From positions 1 through 64,000 of the forward strand of contig JAQTPT010000006.1 in assembly GCA_028712795.1 (NCBI GenBank): DNA of 64,000 nt. The letters are read 5' to 3'. The position numbers and the translations under genes are program-made. Under the pieces are notes generated by a model. That model made no database searches. It saw only the letters and a program-made list of their open reading frames with translations, and was not told where the DNA came from. Position 1 is the stretch's first letter. The number at the start of each line of letters is the position of its first letter. The DNA comes from Methylococcales bacterium. Lineage in GTDB: Bacteria > Pseudomonadota > Gammaproteobacteria > Methylococcales > Methylomonadaceae. This document shows positions 26,672 through 37,954 of this stretch, piece by piece.

Positions 26672-26711
26672 CTGTAACGCAACTGTAACAATACCGTAAT
26701 ATAGCTGTCAT
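26672..26711 (+). promoter_or_regulatory. Two tandem Pho boxes
   Basis: Four PhoB half-sites at exact 11-base steps: CTGTAAC (26672), CTGTAAC (26683), CCGTAAT (26694) and CTGTCAT (26705). The consensus half-site is CTGTCAT/CTGTNAC. A -10-like TATGCT follows at 26722-26727, the right distance for a PhoB-activated promoter without a -35 box. This predicts phosphate-starvation control of the porin gene at 26764. Confidence 0.85.
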
Positions 26712-26763
26712 TTTTTTCCCCTATGCTTGCCTCAGTTTTTTTGATAATAACCGAGAGCAAAAC

Positions 26764-28365
26764 ATGAAATTCTCTAAACTAACTTTAGCAATTGCCACCA
26801 CATTAGGTGCAAGCGTATCATTTAACGCTTTTGCAATTGATTTATATGTCGATACCAAGACCAAGCAAATTTACGCAGAGCCAGGTCGAGGCAGGATTCT
26901 AATGGGTTCATTCGAACAGGTGGGCGGTTCTTCGGCGAAAACAACTGCCCCAGCAGCTGCACCTGCTGAAATCGCTGCTGTTAATCAGGATTTGGAGTTA
27001 AAAACAAACGAAATCAAGTCACTGCAGGAACGCATGGATGAAAAGGAAAAAACGGAAATAAAGTTAGGTGAAAAAGGGCTTGAAGTAGAAAGCAAAGACA
27101 AGAACTTTAAAATAGCCCTGGGCGGACGTTTGCAAATTGATGGACAAGTCAATGCCGGCGGACAAGGCTCCAGACAATCTGACACGCTGAATGATGGAGT
27201 TGGTGTACGCCGTGGTCGTATTCACATGGATGGCACCTTATACAAAGATTTTGATTTCAAGTTTGAATACGATTTCGTTCGCGGCAACGGTTCCACCGCT
27301 GCAGGAATTACCGATGCCTGGGTTGAGTATACAGCCCTCAAACCAGTTAGCTTTACTGCGGGTCAATTCAAAGAACCATTCAGTTTAGAATCGGTGACAA
27401 GCAACCGCTATCTAACCTTTGCTGAACGTTCTTTGGCTAACAATGCCTTTGTGGAATTTGCGAACCCCTATCTCTTGGGCGCCAGCGCTCAATCTTACGG
27501 TGAAAGATGGACAGCGCGTGGTGCGTTCCAGGCCGAACCGATAGGCAACGGCGGTTATAATGCCAATACCTCTTTAAACAACCAAGGGAATGCTAATCGA
27601 AACGGGCCAAGCGGAAATCCCTCTTATGGCTTTACAGGTCGGGTTACAGGCCTTCCGTACTTTAACAGCAAAACTGAATTAGTCCACTTGGGTGCATCAG
27701 GCTCTTTTCGGGAGGTTAATAATACTTCCAATGGTTTGCCTTCTCCCCAAGGCAACCCGACTTCCATGCGATTTGCCAGCCAAATTGCCGACGTAGATCG
27801 CACTAATTGGGCGGATACCGGTAACTTGACCAATCCCACTCATCAACTGCACGATTATTATCGCGTAGGTGCCGAGGCAGCAGGCGTCTATGGCCCCTTC
27901 TCTGTTCAATCTGAATTTATGGGCACTGGGCTAAATGGTCGCGGTTATAATTCAAGTGATTTTCTCTATGGTTATTATGTGACTGGAAGTTATTTTCTGA
28001 CTGGTGAATCACGCAATTATAACGCCAAGAAAGGCGCTTTTGATCGCCAAAAAGCGAATAAAAACTTCAGCCTTAAAGACGGCGGCTGGGGTGCCTGGGA
28101 AGTTGCATCTCGGTTTGATGCTCTGGACATGAATACGGCTAATGTATCTGGCGGCAAGCTGCAACAAGTAACCACTGCTTTGAATTGGTATCTTAATCCC
28201 CATGTCAGGATGATGCTTGACTACTCTCATGTCTTGGCAAATTTCGTGCCTTTGAACAAAGCAGGTACTAATACAGCAAACTTCAACTCGCAGGGCGCTC
28301 AACTCGCCCAGACCACAGGTCATCACCCCAATATCTTCATGCTTCGCACGCAAATCGACTGGTAA
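26764..28365 (+). CDS. Phosphate/polyphosphate-selective porin (OprP/OprO family)
   Basis: A 533-residue outer-membrane protein. The signal peptide ends near residue 24 (FNAFA). A coiled-coil segment (about 65-100: NQDLELKTNEIKSLQERMDE) precedes a Porin_O_P beta-barrel that opens with FKIALGGRLQIDGQ and ends in aromatic RTQIDW, the usual C-terminal Trp. The family takes up phosphate or pyrophosphate under starvation, and the two Pho boxes upstream support that role here. ATG at 26764 has a GAG-type site. A strong terminator follows. The substrate is inferred from family and regulation. Confidence 0.88.
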   Translation: MKFSKLTLAIATTLGASVSFNAFAIDLYVDTKTKQIYAEPGRGRILMGSFEQVGGSSAKTTAPAAAPAEIAAVNQDLELKTNEIKSLQERMDEKEKTEIKLGEKGLEVESKDKNFKIALGGRLQIDGQVNAGGQGSRQSDTLNDGVGVRRGRIHMDGTLYKDFDFKFEYDFVRGNGSTAAGITDAWVEYTALKPVSFTAGQFKEPFSLESVTSNRYLTFAERSLANNAFVEFANPYLLGASAQSYGERWTARGAFQAEPIGNGGYNANTSLNNQGNANRNGPSGNPSYGFTGRVTGLPYFNSKTELVHLGASGSFREVNNTSNGLPSPQGNPTSMRFASQIADVDRTNWADTGNLTNPTHQLHDYYRVGAEAAGVYGPFSVQSEFMGTGLNGRGYNSSDFLYGYYVTGSYFLTGESRNYNAKKGAFDRQKANKNFSLKDGGWGAWEVASRFDALDMNTANVSGGKLQQVTTALNWYLNPHVRMMLDYSHVLANFVPLNKAGTNTANFNSQGAQLAQTTGHHPNIFMLRTQIDW

Positions 28366-28802
28366 GATTAGATATCGTTTCAACAATAAAAATCTGATGA
28401 CTATCTTTAATCCTCAACGATTTGTTACCGCAGCCTGGGTTGACCCTTTTAATAAGCTGAATAACTGACACTTTCGATAGCCCTGTCAAGCCGCACCGGA
28501 TATTTTCAGTGCGGCTTTTTTTATGGGAAAAATCCCTATCTATTGGCTATTTGGATTGACCGGTTTATTGCTTCGCATCAATACAAACGAAAGCACTCGT
28601 AAACCATTAACCCGTGGTTGGTCAACGAATAACTTCCATACCCGTTTCAATGCGAAAAAACTCCTGGATAATGCGTTGTCTCATGACCCTCAAAGTTGTT
28701 ATACAATGGTCTGAAGTCTTTAGTAACCAGAACCGTTAAGCTGCAAAGAAAGCCTAATGCTCTGGCTTTAGTAGAATTCAAACTATTTTATAAGGAACCG
28801 TC
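28366..28802. other. Intergenic gap after the porin
   Basis: 437 bases. It holds the porin terminator (28489-28520). A 63-codon ORF at 28523-28714 begins at the terminator's end and has no recognisable product; I do not count it as a gene. Confidence 0.45.
28489..28520 (+). terminator. Porin gene terminator
   Basis: Stem agccgcac / gtgcggct with a 12-base loop, followed directly by seven or more T. Confidence 0.9.
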
Positions 28803-29384
28803 ATGATCAAAATTGAAACCAACACGATTGAAATTAAACAGATACAGCAAAAAATGCAGCATTACTTCCATACGCATTGGAAATTATTTTTGGCCGAAGG
28901 TATTTTCCTCATCATCCTGGGAATTATTGCCGTATTAGTGCCTCATTTTTTTACCGTGGCCATCGTTGTCTCGTTAGGCTGGATTCTTCTGTTTGGAGGG
29001 ATATTCCTTATTAGCAGAACCTTACTTTTTTTCCGCATGCCCGGGTTTGGCTGGTGGTTATTTATGGGCATTTTGCAGCTTCTCGTTGGCTATTTATTTC
29101 TGGCACAACCCCTTGAGGGAATACTGACCTTAACTATGCTAATGACACTGTTTTTTGCCTTGGAAGGTCTCGCTAAAATTTCTTTCGCGCTCATTATGCG
29201 TCCTTTGGCCCACTGGGGCTATGTTCTTTTCAGTGGTTTGACGGCTTTGATTTTAGCTGTGGTCGTTTGGATGGGTTGGCCAGGCACAGCAGACTGGTTA
29301 TTGGGCCTGTTTTTTGGTATTAATTTATTTTTTGGGGGCTGGTCACTGGTTAATATTAGCTTGCGATACAAAGATAGTGATTAG
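28803..29384 (+). CDS. HdeD/DUF308 family membrane protein
   Basis: A 193-residue protein with six hydrophobic helices arranged as repeated pairs (about 28-50, 52-70, 80-97, 103-123, 137-153 and 160-178), the DUF308 pattern of E. coli HdeD, which is linked to acid resistance. HTHWKLFLAEGIFLIILGII and GWWLFMGILQLLVGYLFL match the family. ATG at 28803 has an AAGGA site. It begins a run of membrane proteins on the plus strand (TVP38, DUF4010, unknown). Confidence 0.85.
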   Translation: MIKIETNTIEIKQIQQKMQHYFHTHWKLFLAEGIFLIILGIIAVLVPHFFTVAIVVSLGWILLFGGIFLISRTLLFFRMPGFGWWLFMGILQLLVGYLFLAQPLEGILTLTMLMTLFFALEGLAKISFALIMRPLAHWGYVLFSGLTALILAVVVWMGWPGTADWLLGLFFGINLFFGGWSLVNISLRYKDSD

Positions 29385-29497
29385 CAGCAAGTGAATTTAA
29401 ATGCGCCATGAAGAAGGCCGTCCTGGTCAAAGCCGATTTTACTCCCTTGAAAAATATCGGCTTATGGCTTGTTAAATAGTCAAGAGGAAAACAGCAA

Positions 29498-30208
29498 ATG
29501 CAGTACAAAAATATGTCTTTTACCGAAAAATTATCGATTATTTTCGCGATTGCCTGCGCAATATTAATTATTGTCCATGAACTGGAGCTTTATCTTCCTG
29601 ATCTGGAATCATGGATTGCGAAGCAGGGCGCGTTCGCACCACTGGGCTTTATCGCTCTATTTGTCGTACTGACCCCTTTTTTTATATCCGTCGATACCTT
29701 GTGCTTTGCCGCGGGTTTATTGTTTTCAATTGGCGCTGCGGAGATTTATATGGCCATTGCAACGTATCTGGCAGCCGCGCTTATTTTTTTTCTGGGCCGC
29801 TATTTGATCAAGGACAGGGTCATCACTTTTATTTCCAAACATAAGCATTTAGCCGCACTGGACACCGCGATTAATAATCAGCCATTAAAACTGATGTTTT
29901 TGTTGCGGCTGACGCCTCTGCCGTTTGCAATGCTCAGCTATGCGTTATCTGTCACGCAAGTCAGATTCTGGCCTTATTTATGGGCAACCAGTGGCATTTT
30001 AATTTATAACACAAGCTTGGTATATATGGGCTATACCACTAAGCATCTGGCAGGCTTAGTCAGCGGATCAGCCAAACAAAGCGGGGTTTCTTTTCCCCTG
30101 TTGGTGTTAGGTGTGTTGATTTCATTACTGGTGTTGCTCTACATATCAAAAATTGCGGGTGAAACCATCAATCGGCTGAGTTCAGAGCCCACTGCCCCGT
30201 CAAATTAA
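29498..30208 (+). CDS. TVP38/TMEM64 (DedA-superfamily) membrane protein
   Basis: A 236-residue polytopic protein with the VTT/SNARE_assoc domain (about 55-190). FAAGLLFSIGAAEIYMAIAT followed by AALIFFLGRYLIKDRV corresponds to the F-x3-F-x-F-Gx3-G type re-entrant signature, and LMFLLRLTPLPFAMLSYAL is typical. DedA-superfamily members are implicated in lipid-carrier flipping. ATG at 29498 has an AGAGGA site. The TAA overlaps the next ATG by one base, so it is coupled to the DUF4010 gene. Confidence 0.88.
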   Translation: MQYKNMSFTEKLSIIFAIACAILIIVHELELYLPDLESWIAKQGAFAPLGFIALFVVLTPFFISVDTLCFAAGLLFSIGAAEIYMAIATYLAAALIFFLGRYLIKDRVITFISKHKHLAALDTAINNQPLKLMFLLRLTPLPFAMLSYALSVTQVRFWPYLWATSGILIYNTSLVYMGYTTKHLAGLVSGSAKQSGVSFPLLVLGVLISLLVLLYISKIAGETINRLSSEPTAPSN

Positions 30209-31473
30209 TGGAATTTTACAGCGCCATCCCGCCCCTGCTGGTGCAATTCATCATGACCGTGGCTTTTTCTTTTGTTGTCGGTCTTGAGTTTCGCAGCTAC
30301 CATCAAGCCAATGATTACAAATTGCATTTTGGCAGTACTCGGACTTTTGTTCTAATCGGAATATTGGGATTTATCCTTCATACAATTGATGCCAGCCATC
30401 TATTATTTGCCGCGGGTTTATTGTTACTGGGAGGGCTGCTGTTGGTTTTTTACTGGCGGCTCTCTGCAACAAAACAGTTTTCCCTATTCAGTACGATATT
30501 TTTACTGCTTATTTATTTGATCGGCCCCATCGCAAACCAGTTTCCCAGCTGGTTTCTGGTACTTTATGTTGTCGTACTGATCTTGTCATTGAGTGAAAAA
30601 ACACTGATTCACCATTTTTCCGATCAACTGGCCAATGAAGAAATAGCTACACTTGCCAAGTTTTTCATTATTTCCGGCGTTATTCTGCCGTTACTGCCTG
30701 ATCAACCGATTGCTCCGATGCTGCCGGTCTCTTACTACAGAGTATGGCTTGCAGTCATTATCGTGTCGGGATTCTCTTATTTGAGTTACCTTATTAACAG
30801 TTATTTCTTCAAAAGCCGTAGCCTGTTGATTACCGGACTGCTGGGCGGTCTTTATTCCAGTACGGCGGCAACGGTTGTCATCGGACGCCGCGCTCGCGGA
30901 CTTGATAGCGCATCGGGACGCAAAGTGTCGTCAGCGCTGATTATGGCGACAATCATGATGTACATAAGATTGCTCGCGATTATTTTTATGTTTGACAGGG
31001 GGGTGGCCCTCCAGTTGCTGACTCCTTTTTCCATTATTATTGCGATGTCCTTAATAGCGGTCTTTGGCTTGCTGAAAGTTAGAAACCCTCCGTCAGAAGT
31101 ACACGAGGTCACTGATATACAGCACCCGCTGGAATTATCAACGGCCATTTTATTTGCATTATTATTCATGCTATTTGCATTTCTTACCCAATATGTAACC
31201 AGCGCTTTTGGCAGTCACGGCCTTAAATCACTCGCCATTATTGTCGGCTTTACTGATATTGATCCGTTTATACTGTCATTACTCGGCGGTAAATTTACCG
31301 TATCCGAGTCGGCCATCGTTTCTGCAGTCGTATTGGCCAGTGGCAGCAATAATTTGTTAAAAGCTACTTATGCCATTGCCTTGGCAAGAAACCGCTCAGT
31401 TTTATTCGCAGCGGCATGGCTGTCTTTTTTGTTTGCGATCTCAATTCTGTATGCCTATAAATATGCATGGTGA
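30208..31473 (+). CDS. MgtC/SapB-type membrane protein with DUF4010
   Basis: A 421-residue protein with about 12 membrane helices. The N-terminal part (about 10-140) is MgtC-like, with FVVGLEFRSY and FGSTRTFVLIGILGF. The C-terminal half is DUF4010, with LLGGLYSSTAATVVIGRRAR (about 212-231) and a GFTDIDPFILSLLGG loop. Function is unknown, possibly metal or lipid transport. The start overlaps the TVP38 stop (TAATG). Confidence 0.87.
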   Translation: MEFYSAIPPLLVQFIMTVAFSFVVGLEFRSYHQANDYKLHFGSTRTFVLIGILGFILHTIDASHLLFAAGLLLLGGLLLVFYWRLSATKQFSLFSTIFLLLIYLIGPIANQFPSWFLVLYVVVLILSLSEKTLIHHFSDQLANEEIATLAKFFIISGVILPLLPDQPIAPMLPVSYYRVWLAVIIVSGFSYLSYLINSYFFKSRSLLITGLLGGLYSSTAATVVIGRRARGLDSASGRKVSSALIMATIMMYIRLLAIIFMFDRGVALQLLTPFSIIIAMSLIAVFGLLKVRNPPSEVHEVTDIQHPLELSTAILFALLFMLFAFLTQYVTSAFGSHGLKSLAIIVGFTDIDPFILSLLGGKFTVSESAIVSAVVLASGSNNLLKATYAIALARNRSVLFAAAWLSFLFAISILYAYKYAW

Positions 31474-31547
31474 CCAGCAATTGGATCAAAATCGCTAGCC
31501 GTTTGATTTGTAAACCAAAGCTCAATCTTCTTAATATAAGGTGATTT

Positions 31548-31907
31548 ATGGAACATCAACGTAAAAATAAACTGATGACAAAAGTACTTATGGTTGGGCT
31601 TGTAATCGCCATCTTGAGCTATTTGTTCCATCCCGAAGTTGGACAATTCAGCATTATGATGAACGGACAACCTGTTGCGGAGCCGTTAGTCCGCTTTGCC
31701 GCTATTCCGACATTTTTAGTGATTATGTTCGTCACAGGCGTGTTGATGGTATTGTTGTTTGCAGGGGTTGGCGTGTTCCTGTTTATGGCCGCCATATTTC
31801 TAGCATTTGCGGGGATTGCCGTCGTGGAACCCTTTTTCTGGCCGATATTGCTGATTATTTTTCTGATAATCGCACTGACTTCTTTGGGTCGTGACGATAA
31901 ACTCTAA
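31548..31907 (+). CDS. Hypothetical membrane protein, 119 residues
   Basis: The product has three hydrophobic segments (about 10-28, 53-73 and 76-110) and a short loop (HPEVGQFSIMMNGQPVAEPL) between the first two. ATG at 31548 has an AAGGTG ribosome site. It lies 75 bases after DUF4010 on the same strand and may share its transcript. No family recognised. Confidence 0.7.
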   Translation: MEHQRKNKLMTKVLMVGLVIAILSYLFHPEVGQFSIMMNGQPVAEPLVRFAAIPTFLVIMFVTGVLMVLLFAGVGVFLFMAAIFLAFAGIAVVEPFFWPILLIIFLIIALTSLGRDDKL

Positions 31908-31982
31908 GTTCTGTAGGCTATGCGTTTGCCTTAAAGCGGTTAATGACACCCACAGGATACTTTTATACAGGACTTACCCGAA

Positions 31983-32684
31983 TCAAATCTCTAAACGGGC
32001 ACCATTAATTTTCAACCATGCGCCGCAATCCCGGTAGTCATGACAATGCTTTTCGACGGCTTTCCAGAATGCGGGCGAATGGTTGTGTTGCAGAATATGA
32101 CATAACTCATGAATAACCACGTAATTGACAACGGGGTCCGGCGCGATAATAATTTTCCAGTTATATTGGATGCCCCCTGTAACGCTACAACTTCCCCATC
32201 TTGATTTAAACGACTTTACAGTGACGGATGATGGCTTAACCCCAATGATCCTGGAAAATCTTTCGGTTTTGTCCCGCAACTCACATTCAGCCTGTTGCTT
32301 ATACCAATTAATCAGCAACTGTTTAATTGCCTGGGCGTTGTCCGCGGTTTTATCCCTGACTGAAACCACCAGTTCACCTTGATGCAGCTTAATAGCCGGA
32401 TAAAGTCCGGACTCAATATTTAGCGGGTGATTTCTGCCCAGGTAGGAAAAGGCTTCCCCCGAAACAAATACTTTTGGTTTAATGGCGATTATTTCATTCT
32501 GGGCGGCCAGTTTTTCTTTAATCCAGCGGTTCTTTTTTGCCACTAAGGATTCAATGACGGCAATGCTCAAACGTTGGGGAACCATGACAAATACTTTGCC
32601 TTTTTGAATTTTTATAGCAGCGGTTTTTCTCTTTGGGGATCGGATTATGTCGGCAATAAAGCCATCTCCTTGTATGATACTCAT
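31983..32684 (-). CDS. YgjP-like zinc metallopeptidase
   Basis: A 233-residue protein of the YgjP/WLM metallopeptidase family (old name DUF45). The C-terminal domain has the HExxH zinc motif in VIHELCHILQHNHSPAFW (about residue 192), a further His downstream (EKHCHDYRDC) and the KSRWGSCSVTGGIQYNW block before it. ATG at 32684 has an AGGTG site. It is monocistronic and convergent with the hypothetical membrane protein. The substrate is unknown. Confidence 0.9.
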   Translation of the reverse strand: MSIIQGDGFIADIIRSPKRKTAAIKIQKGKVFVMVPQRLSIAVIESLVAKKNRWIKEKLAAQNEIIAIKPKVFVSGEAFSYLGRNHPLNIESGLYPAIKLHQGELVVSVRDKTADNAQAIKQLLINWYKQQAECELRDKTERFSRIIGVKPSSVTVKSFKSRWGSCSVTGGIQYNWKIIIAPDPVVNYVVIHELCHILQHNHSPAFWKAVEKHCHDYRDCGAWLKINGARLEI

Positions 32685-32854
32685 GTTACACCTTAAAAAA
32701 TCACGGCTGTGTTTTATTGTTTAATGGGTCGTTTTATAACATTAACCATTGCCATTGCCAAGCTCACGGGGTTAAGTTTTAACTAACACTAAGATGTGAT
32801 TTTATGTCAGTATCCCATTTTTTCTTATCCGTGTTGAAAATCAGGAAGCGTATT

Positions 32855-33394
32855 GTGTCAATTAGAAAATTTAACGATAAGCAGCCCACGATTGGGGAGT
32901 CAGTTTTTATAGATGACAGCGCTGTGGTCATTGGTGATGTAACCTTGGGTAACAACGTATCGATATGGCCTGCAACCGTGGTCAGAGGTGATGTTGAAAG
33001 CATAACAATTGGTGACGGCACCAATGTTCAGGATGGCTCCGTGCTGCATGTGACCCATGCGGGCAGGTTTTCGCCTCAAGGCCATCCTTTAACCATAGGA
33101 AAGGGCGTGACTATTGGACATAAAGCGGTGGTTCATGCCTGCACCATAGGCGACTATTGCCTGATTGGCATAGGTGCAATCATAATGGATGACGCTGTTC
33201 TCGAAGATTATGTCATGCTGGGTGCCGGCGCTCTGGTTCCGCCCGGAAAAAAACTGGAAAGCGGTTTTTTATATGTGGGTTCGCCCGCCAAACAGGTACG
33301 GCCTTTAAAAGAATCCGAAAAAGAGTTTTTGGAATATTCTGCGCAACAATATGTGCATTTAAAAAATGAACATCTAAAGCAATTCAAAAAGTAA
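32855..33394 (+). CDS. Gamma-class carbonic anhydrase family protein (YrdA-like)
   Basis: A 179-residue left-handed beta-helix protein. Hexapeptide repeats run through residues 15-140. Possible zinc histidines are in HVTHAGRF and IGHKAVVHACTIG. I prefer GTG at 32855, which has an AGGA site 8 bases upstream and gives MSIRKFNDKQPTIGESVFID, the family N-terminus; the ATG at 32804 would add 17 untypical residues. Many YrdA-type proteins have no shown anhydrase activity. It is convergent with aroE. Confidence 0.9.
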   Translation: MSIRKFNDKQPTIGESVFIDDSAVVIGDVTLGNNVSIWPATVVRGDVESITIGDGTNVQDGSVLHVTHAGRFSPQGHPLTIGKGVTIGHKAVVHACTIGDYCLIGIGAIIMDDAVLEDYVMLGAGALVPPGKKLESGFLYVGSPAKQVRPLKESEKEFLEYSAQQYVHLKNEHLKQFKK

Positions 33395-33412
33395 TAGTTT
33401 CTATTTGATGCC

Positions 33413-35283
<1,871 letters not shown>

Positions 35284-35404
35284 TCATGTCCGAGTCATCG
35301 CACTTTGTGATTGGATGATTAATGAATTTATTGTATCAGGGAATGAACCAACTGAAATTGGAAAAATATGGCTAATAAACACTGGTTTGAATTTAGAGGG
35401 TTTT

Positions 35405-36040
35405 ATGAACGTTAAACGCTACACATTATTTGGTTTTTTTGCGGTATTGATGGCTTTAATTCCTATTACAGGCGCAATGGCGGCGGACTTGTCGCCCCCA
35501 CAGAAAGCCATTGAAACTGCTTCGGAAAAATTACAGCAGAAAATGCAGGATAAATCCTTTATCAAGGATTTTGCAAAAGTTACCCGTTTCGTTAATGAAA
35601 CTATTTTGCCCAGCACTGATTTTGACAAAATTTCCTCGTTAGTTTTAGGGAAACTCTGGAAAACCGCTACACCAGGCGAAAAAGAACGTTTTAAGCAAGA
35701 GTTTCAAACGCTTCTGGTTAGAACGTATTCCCGCGCATTTGTCGAGTTTAAAGATTGGTCGATTCGTTATTTGCCCATTGAAATGGAATCTGGCGCGACA
35801 AAAGTTATTGTAAAAACAGAAGTTCTACAGCCTGGTCTTCAGCCTGTTGCCGTGAACTACCGCATGTTGCAGAGTAACGGCGAATGGAAAGCCTACGATA
35901 TTATGATTGAAGGCGTAAGTCTGGTGACTAACTACCGTACGACTTTTACTAACGAAGTTCAAACTAAAGGTTCATTAAACGCAGTTATTGATAGCCTGGC
36001 AAAACGTAACACCGAAGCACTGGCAGCAAAAAATTCGTAA
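35405..36040 (+). CDS. mlaC: Phospholipid-binding protein MlaC
   Basis: A 211-residue periplasmic lipid carrier. The signal peptide ends near residue 27 (ITGAMAA). The mature protein contains FIKDFAKVTRFVNETILPST, KLWKTATPGEKERFKQEFQ and EWKAYDIMIEGVSLVTNYR, the Tol_Tol_Ttg2 family marks. I chose ATG at 35405 for its GAGGG ribosome site and clear signal peptide; upstream in-frame starts would add about 65 unlikely residues. The other mla genes (mlaFEDB) are not beside it, which is unusual. Confidence 0.92.
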   Translation: MNVKRYTLFGFFAVLMALIPITGAMAADLSPPQKAIETASEKLQQKMQDKSFIKDFAKVTRFVNETILPSTDFDKISSLVLGKLWKTATPGEKERFKQEFQTLLVRTYSRAFVEFKDWSIRYLPIEMESGATKVIVKTEVLQPGLQPVAVNYRMLQSNGEWKAYDIMIEGVSLVTNYRTTFTNEVQTKGSLNAVIDSLAKRNTEALAAKNS

Positions 36041-36053
36041 TTTATAGTAAAAC

Positions 36054-36090
36054 AGCTAACTCAGTCATTAGGTGTCAGGGTTAGCTCATT
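36054..36090 (+). terminator. Possible mlaC terminator
   Basis: agctaac / gttagct arms with a 19-base loop, followed by a mixed T-rich stretch. The loop is long, so this is uncertain. Confidence 0.4.
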
Positions 36091-36203
36091 TCTTTTAGTC
36101 TTATTCTCCTCCCATTTTCCCTTCCGCAGTTAAGCAGAAAATGCTTCCAATAGCACGCCTACTTATAAAAAAGACCCATTAACTCTGCCGGCCTCCCTTA
36201 TAA

Positions 36204-37178
36204 ATGATTGATTATCAACCGTTATATAACGCTCTTCTCGATGCAAAAGCTGATGCATGGGTCAAGCTATTACCGCATCAGCTTAGCAGCGCGTTTGATT
36301 TAACCAAGCACGGCAATTCGGAAGAATGGCAGACCATAGTTGAACACCTGCCGGAGTTAAGAACAACCCACCGTTTATTGGATGCTGATGCCGTGCAGAT
36401 AGGCCATTCACTGGACTTGACCGAGCCCGGTAAAATGGAACTTGAACATCAGCTAAAGGCATTGCATCCTTGGCGCAAGGGGCCCTACAACTTATTCGGC
36501 ATTAACATTGATACCGAATGGCGATCAGACTGGAAATGGGATCGACTGAAAAACCATATTTCACCACTTAGCCATCGCCTGGTATTGGATGTAGGTTGCG
36601 GAAATGGCTATCACTGCTGGCGTATGCTGGGTGCAGGGGCAAAAATGGCGGTTGGCATAGACCCCTTATTGCTTAATGTGATGCAGTTTCACGTGGTGAG
36701 AAAACTGCACGGCGAAGCGCCAATCTATGTCTTGCCGCTAGGCATTGAAGAATTGCCGTATGGTTTAAAAGCATTTGATACGGTATTTTCCATGGGGGTG
36801 CTTTATCATCGCCGGTCGCCCATCGATCATCTTCTTGAGTTAAGGGAATGCCTGCAGCCCGGGGGTGAACTGGTATTGGAGACTCTGGTCATTGACGGCG
36901 GCCTGGGGGAAGCTCTATTGCCCGAAGGGCGTTATGCCAAAATGCGTAATGTCTGGTTTTTGCCCAGTTGTGAAACATTAATGAGCTGGCTGAAACGATG
37001 TGGCTTTAAAGATATTCGCTTGATTGATGTCACCGCAACCAGCGTTCAAGAACAACGCAGCACTGAATGGATGCAGTTTCATTCGCTTAAGGATTTTCTC
37101 AGCGCAGAAAACCCCCAGCTTACCTGCGAAGGGCTTCCCGCGCCAAAGCGTGCCATTATTATTGCCAATAATCCTTGA
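36204..37178 (+). CDS. cmoB: tRNA U34 carboxymethyltransferase CmoB
   Basis: A 324-residue enzyme using carboxy-SAM to make 5-carboxymethoxyuridine at tRNA wobble position 34. The Rossmann SAM fold begins LVLDVGCGNGYHCWRMLG (about 126). HPWRKGPYNLFGINIDTEWR near residues 88-107 and MRNVWFLPSC near 250 are CmoB signatures. Full family length. CmoA, which makes the cofactor, is not adjacent here. ATG at 36204; monocistronic. Confidence 0.95.
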   Translation: MIDYQPLYNALLDAKADAWVKLLPHQLSSAFDLTKHGNSEEWQTIVEHLPELRTTHRLLDADAVQIGHSLDLTEPGKMELEHQLKALHPWRKGPYNLFGINIDTEWRSDWKWDRLKNHISPLSHRLVLDVGCGNGYHCWRMLGAGAKMAVGIDPLLLNVMQFHVVRKLHGEAPIYVLPLGIEELPYGLKAFDTVFSMGVLYHRRSPIDHLLELRECLQPGGELVLETLVIDGGLGEALLPEGRYAKMRNVWFLPSCETLMSWLKRCGFKDIRLIDVTATSVQEQRSTEWMQFHSLKDFLSAENPQLTCEGLPAPKRAIIIANNP

Positions 37179-37460
37179 TGGTGACATATCGTAAGCCACT
37201 CCTTCTAAAGAAAATTCAGAAAAAAGACCCTAATAATTCATAAGCGGAATAAATAAATGATGGTTGACCATCAGTTAAAGAAAGCCCTGCTAAGAGCGCG
37301 TCTTAACTAACTTTTCTCAGTGCCTGGCTGACAGTTAATAAATTCAGTTATCGCTGAGTATCCGAAATAAATCATTTGACTTTTTAATGGAAATACTATT
37401 TTATAGCCACTGCCGGAAGATGCTTGTTGTTAGTAATTTAATTATTTTGAGGAAACAATC

Positions 37461-37781
37461 ATGAAAAAGCTGATGGAAAAATTGATATTGTTATTGACCT
37501 TATTAACCTTCAATGCGATGGCCACTCCCGTCAATATTAATACCGCTGATGCTAAGACCATTTCAGAAGCCCTGTCAGGCATTGGCCTAAAAAAAGCTGA
37601 AGCTATCGTAAAATACCGGACTGAAAAAGGCTTATTTAAAACAGCCGAAGACTTGACAAACGTTAAAGGCATTGGTGAAAAAACCATTGCGAAAAACAAA
37701 AAAGACATATTGGTTAGCGATGCACCAGCCGCTGAATCAAAAGCCGCCGTTGAACCCAAAAAAGAGGCCAAATCAAAGTAG
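37461..37781 (+). CDS. ComEA-like helix-hairpin-helix protein
   Basis: A 106-residue exported protein. The signal peptide (about 1-21) ends NAMA. VNINTADAKTISEALSGIG starts the double helix-hairpin-helix DNA-binding region (about 24-84), with GLKKAEAIVKYR and VKGIGEKTI hairpins. The C-terminal tail is Ala/Lys/Glu-rich. Such proteins bind incoming DNA in the periplasm during transformation. ATG at 37461 has a GAGGA site; a terminator follows. Confidence 0.88.
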   Translation: MKKLMEKLILLLTLLTFNAMATPVNINTADAKTISEALSGIGLKKAEAIVKYRTEKGLFKTAEDLTNVKGIGEKTIAKNKKDILVSDAPAAESKAAVEPKKEAKSK

Positions 37782-37796
37782 ACAGCCAACCAGGTC

Positions 37797-37828
37797 AAAA
37801 ATCCCACCCTCATCAGAGGGGGGATTTT
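37797..37828 (+). terminator. comEA-like gene terminator
   Basis: aaaatccc / gggatttt outer arms and an inner ccct / aggg pairing form a strong stem 15 bases after the stop. It may serve both strands, because ubiH converges from the right. Confidence 0.75.
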
Positions 37829-37954
37829 GTCTTTAAATCGTAATTTTGTTATAGTTTGCAGGGAGAAAAAGCAGCAATACATTCCTTCCTGCGGTACTTA
37901 GAAACAATAAATTGTTTGATTGCCCTTCTCCAGTCCAACTTATGCACGCTCCAC

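Noticed and set aside
28523..28714. 63-codon ORF after the porin terminator
   Set aside because: It starts within the terminator tail, has no ribosome site and no recognisable product.
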